A model generated the notes under the pieces. The model ran no database searches. It had not been told where the DNA came from and worked only from the letters and a program-made list of their open reading frames with translations. From Halobacteriales archaeon QS_9_70_65 (lineage in GTDB: Archaea; Halobacteriota; Halobacteria; Halobacteriales; Haloarculaceae), in contig PXSC01000094.1 in assembly GCA_003023535.1 (NCBI GenBank), positions 4,793 to 19,421 of the forward strand: 14,629 bases of DNA, in the 5' to 3' direction. This document shows, one piece after another, positions 12,494 through 14,629 of this stretch. Made by a program: the position numbers and the translations under genes. Positions within the stretch are counted from its first letter, which is position 1; each line of letters opens with the position of its first letter.

Positions 12494-12527
12494 CTCGTCG
12501 GCGCTCGTCGGCGCTCGTCGGCGCTCG
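12494..12527. repeat. Tandem 10-bp repeat between divergent tat genes
   Basis: The unit CTCGTCGGCG is present in three perfect tandem copies (12494-12503, 12504-12513, 12514-12523), followed by a 4-base partial copy. It lies between the two divergent tat promoter elements, directly upstream of the tatC box. The 10-bp period is close to one helical turn, so a protein array could bind one face; it could equally be a slippage product. Confidence 0.85.
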
Positions 12528-12544
12528 GCCGTGCCCGCTTCGAA

Positions 12545-12557
12545 AAGGTTGATAACG
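12545..12557 (+). promoter_or_regulatory. TATA-like promoter of tatCt
   Basis: The sequence AAGGTTGATAACG gives an AT-rich element centred about 27 bp before GTG 12578, preceded by CGAAA as a possible BRE. The spacing supports a leaderless mRNA and the GTG start. Confidence 0.5.
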
Positions 12558-12577
12558 GCGAGTTGATTAGCTCCGCC

Positions 12578-14629
12578 GTGTCGAGTGCCGTCGACGACGA
12601 CGTCGCGGAGACGGTCGCTGAGGGGCGAGAGCACCTCGGGACGATGCTGTCGACCGCACAGACCCATCTCCAGAAGGTCTTCGTCCTCTTCGTCGTCGGG
12701 CTCGTCGGTACCATCTACGTTCTCCGGGCGTTCGTCTGGCAGCGACTGAAGGCCGACCTCAACGTCAATCCTTACATCGACATCGTCGCCATCACGCCGT
12801 TCGAGGTGATCCTCCTGCAGGTGAAGATCGGGCTCGTGGTCGGCGTCGTGCTGACGATTCCGCCGCTGGTGTACTACTCCCGGGACAGCCTGCGGCGGCG
12901 GGGCCGGTGGCCGGACCGGCTGCCGCGCTGGAAGGCCGCCGGCTTCGGCGTCGTCAGCCTCCTGCTGTTCGCCGGCGGGGTCGCCTACGCCTACAACCTC
13001 TTTTTTCCCCTGATGCTCGACTTCCTGGCGAGCAACGCCGTCAGCGCGGAGTTCGACCCGAGCTACTCCATTTCGATGTGGGCGCAGTTCATCATCCTGC
13101 TGTCGCTGTCGTTCGGGCTCGCCGCCCAGCTGCCGCTCGTGATGAGCTCGCTCGCCTACGGCGAGATCGTCCGCTACGAGACGTTCCGGGACAAGTGGCG
13201 GTACGCGGTCATCGGCATCTTCGCTTTCGGCGCGCTGTTTTCGCCGCCGGACCCGTTCACGCAGATCATGTGGGCGGTGCCGCTCGTGACGCTGTACGGC
13301 CTCTCGCTGTACCTGACGAAGGTCATCGTCACCGTCAAGCGCTCCAGCGACTCCATCGACGTCCCGGCGACCGCCCGGGACCGCTGGAACCTGCTGGCCG
13401 GGCTGGCCGTCGTCGGCGCCGGCCTGGCGTACGGCTTCTACGCCGGCGGCGGCGACGAACTCCTCAACCGCGGGCTGGCGGCCGTCGACTCCAGCTACCG
13501 GTTCCTCCCGCCGGGAACGGCGTACGGCCTCCCCGCGCGGACGTACCTGGCGGCCGTCGGCGTCGTCTACGGGCTGGCCTTCGCGGTCGCCGGACTCGGG
13601 TACGTAGTGTACGCCGAACTCGAGTCGCTCGAAGCCGACGAGTTCGCCGTGGCGAACACCGCGGTCGGCGACCCCGCCGACATCGATCTCTCGGAACTGG
13701 ACGAAGCAGGAGTCCGGGCCGCCCCCGCGGCGGCGTTCGCCCGCCTCGAGGAGGAACAGGCGCTGGCGATGGCCAGCGAGGCGATGGACGACGACGACCC
13801 CGAGCGGGCCCAGGCCATCCTCGACCGCTTCGACGACGTCCACACCGACGACGACGGTGTCACGCCGTCGGACGTCGACGGCGGGCCGCCCGGCGACCCC
13901 GACGGCACTGCGGCCGCCGCGGCCGACGACGCGGACGACGAGGGTAGCATCCTCGCCCGGCGGAGCGCCGGCGTGCTCGACGCCTTCAGCGAGGACGACA
14001 TCGACGAGGACGACGTCGGCGGCTACGCCTACGACATCGCCTTCATCGCCGACAGCCTCACGTCGAAGTCGTTCCGGCTCGTCGGCCTGTTCATGACCGT
14101 CATGGCGGCGACGTTCTTCGCCCTCTACCGGGGCGGAATAGGCTGGCTCAACGACCAGTTCACCCGACGGATGGCCCCGGAGTCGGCCGCACAGGTCAAG
14201 CCGGTCGTGCTACACCCCGTCGAGGCGCTCATCTTCATGATCAAGGTGTCGGTGGTCTTCGGGGCGGCCGCGACGCTGCCGCTGCTGCTGTACTACGCGT
14301 GGCCGGCGCTGAAGGAGCGCGGCTTCGCCCGCGGGGATCGCCGCGTCCTCCTGGCGTGGGGCGGGACACTGCTGACGGGGCTGACCCTCGGCAGCCTGCT
14401 GGGGTTCCTCTACGTCGCCCCGGCGACCATCTCCTGGCTCGCCGCCGACGTCCTCGACGCCGGCATGGTAATCAGTTACCGCGTCAACAACTACGGCTGG
14501 CTCGTCTTCTTCCTCACCGTCGGCATCGGGATCCTCGCGATGATCCCCGTCTCGATGCTGCTGTTCTACAAGGGGAACCTCGTCAGCTACCGGACGATGC
14601 GGGGCCGCTGGCGGGAGGTGACCCTCGTC
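12578..14629 (+). CDS. tatCt: Double-length twin-arginine translocase TatCt (partial at 3' end)
   Basis: The frame is open for 684 codons from GTG 12578 (MSSAVDDDVAETVAEGREHL) to the window edge. Two TatC domains are fused, the form found only in haloarchaea. The first (about residues 20-270) includes THLQKVFVLFVVGLVGTIYV, TPFEVILLQVKIGLVVGVVL, YETFRDKWRYAVIGIFAFGA and FSPPDPFTQIMW. Two extra hydrophobic segments follow (about 268-345), then a long acidic linker (about 345-485; DLSELDEAG, DDDDPERAQAILDRFDD). The second domain begins at about 488 (SLTSKSFRLVGLFMTVMAAT), with HPVEALIFMIKVSVVFGAAA, LPLLLYYAWPALKERGF and VSYRTMRGRWREVTLV at the edge. It acts with TatA and TatCo in exporting folded proteins. 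No frame break or gap is visible. Only the last part of the second domain is missing. Confidence 0.95.
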   Translation, partial: MSSAVDDDVAETVAEGREHLGTMLSTAQTHLQKVFVLFVVGLVGTIYVLRAFVWQRLKADLNVNPYIDIVAITPFEVILLQVKIGLVVGVVLTIPPLVYYSRDSLRRRGRWPDRLPRWKAAGFGVVSLLLFAGGVAYAYNLFFPLMLDFLASNAVSAEFDPSYSISMWAQFIILLSLSFGLAAQLPLVMSSLAYGEIVRYETFRDKWRYAVIGIFAFGALFSPPDPFTQIMWAVPLVTLYGLSLYLTKVIVTVKRSSDSIDVPATARDRWNLLAGLAVVGAGLAYGFYAGGGDELLNRGLAAVDSSYRFLPPGTAYGLPARTYLAAVGVVYGLAFAVAGLGYVVYAELESLEADEFAVANTAVGDPADIDLSELDEAGVRAAPAAAFARLEEEQALAMASEAMDDDDPERAQAILDRFDDVHTDDDGVTPSDVDGGPPGDPDGTAAAAADDADDEGSILARRSAGVLDAFSEDDIDEDDVGGYAYDIAFIADSLTSKSFRLVGLFMTVMAATFFALYRGGIGWLNDQFTRRMAPESAAQVKPVVLHPVEALIFMIKVSVVFGAAATLPLLLYYAWPALKERGFARGDRRVLLAWGGTLLTGLTLGSLLGFLYVAPATISWLAADVLDAGMVISYRVNNYGWLVFFLTVGIGILAMIPVSMLLFYKGNLVSYRTMRGRWREVTLV

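Noticed and set aside
11684..13843. 719-codon minus-strand open frame across tatC and tatCt
   Set aside because: Shadow frame opposite tatCt and in the wrong frame of tatC; composition is Asp/Gly/Arg/Glu-rich with no domain, while the TatC readings are unmistakable.
1..14629. tRNA, rRNA or known riboswitch genes
   Set aside because: I looked for tRNA cloverleaf signatures and conserved RNA motifs in the gaps between genes and saw none; by-eye inspection cannot exclude a divergent small RNA.

Overview
The window is chromosomal DNA from a halophilic archaeon (class Halobacteria). The evidence is the very high G+C, the acidic proteome, a PCNA sliding clamp instead of a bacterial beta clamp, a double-length TatC (TatCt) next to a single TatC, archaeal TATA-like boxes about 25-30 bp before start codons (mostly leaderless genes), and small haloarchaeal zinc-finger and membrane proteins. 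I cannot name genus or species from sequence alone.

Layout. Positions 1-2865 run rightward: the 3' end of a DUF445-like membrane protein, an Abi-alpha (DUF4393)-like gene with a broken frame, a PHP-domain phosphoesterase gene with a broken frame, a 53-residue zinc-finger protein and a Rossmann-fold TIGR00725/LOG-like protein. Positions 2832-4354 run leftward: a small membrane protein, a possible 32-residue CPNC mini-protein, pcn (PCNA) and a small PLDc_N-like membrane protein. Positions 4484-8190 are a tightly packed leftward operon for a 2-oxoacid dehydrogenase complex, E1alpha-E1beta-E2, with no E3 in the window. Upstream lie a nested inverted repeat, a small unrecognised haloarchaeal protein gene, a 583-bp non-coding stretch packed with short GC-rich hairpins, and lipA (lipoyl synthase), also leftward. 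LipA makes the cofactor carried by the E2 lipoyl domain, so 4484-10188 forms one functional neighbourhood. Positions 10293-11738 hold a rightward MATE exporter, and 11743-14629 hold the divergent tatC (leftward) and tatCt (rightward, cut by the window end) genes of the twin-arginine secretion system.

The main anomaly is that four otherwise well-conserved genes each appear to lack a short internal piece: the Abi-alpha-like gene (near 1160), the PHP gene (near 1563), the E2 gene (near 4876, in frame) and tatC (near 12420). In the three frame-breaking cases the shift is in the same direction. This may be an assembly or amplification artefact or real decay; raw reads would decide. The second unusual element is the hairpin cluster at 8839-9280, one hairpin of which lies inside the 3' end of lipA and is nearly duplicated 40 bp beyond it. 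I found no CRISPR array, tRNA, rRNA, transposase or integrase, and no convincing new multigene system.
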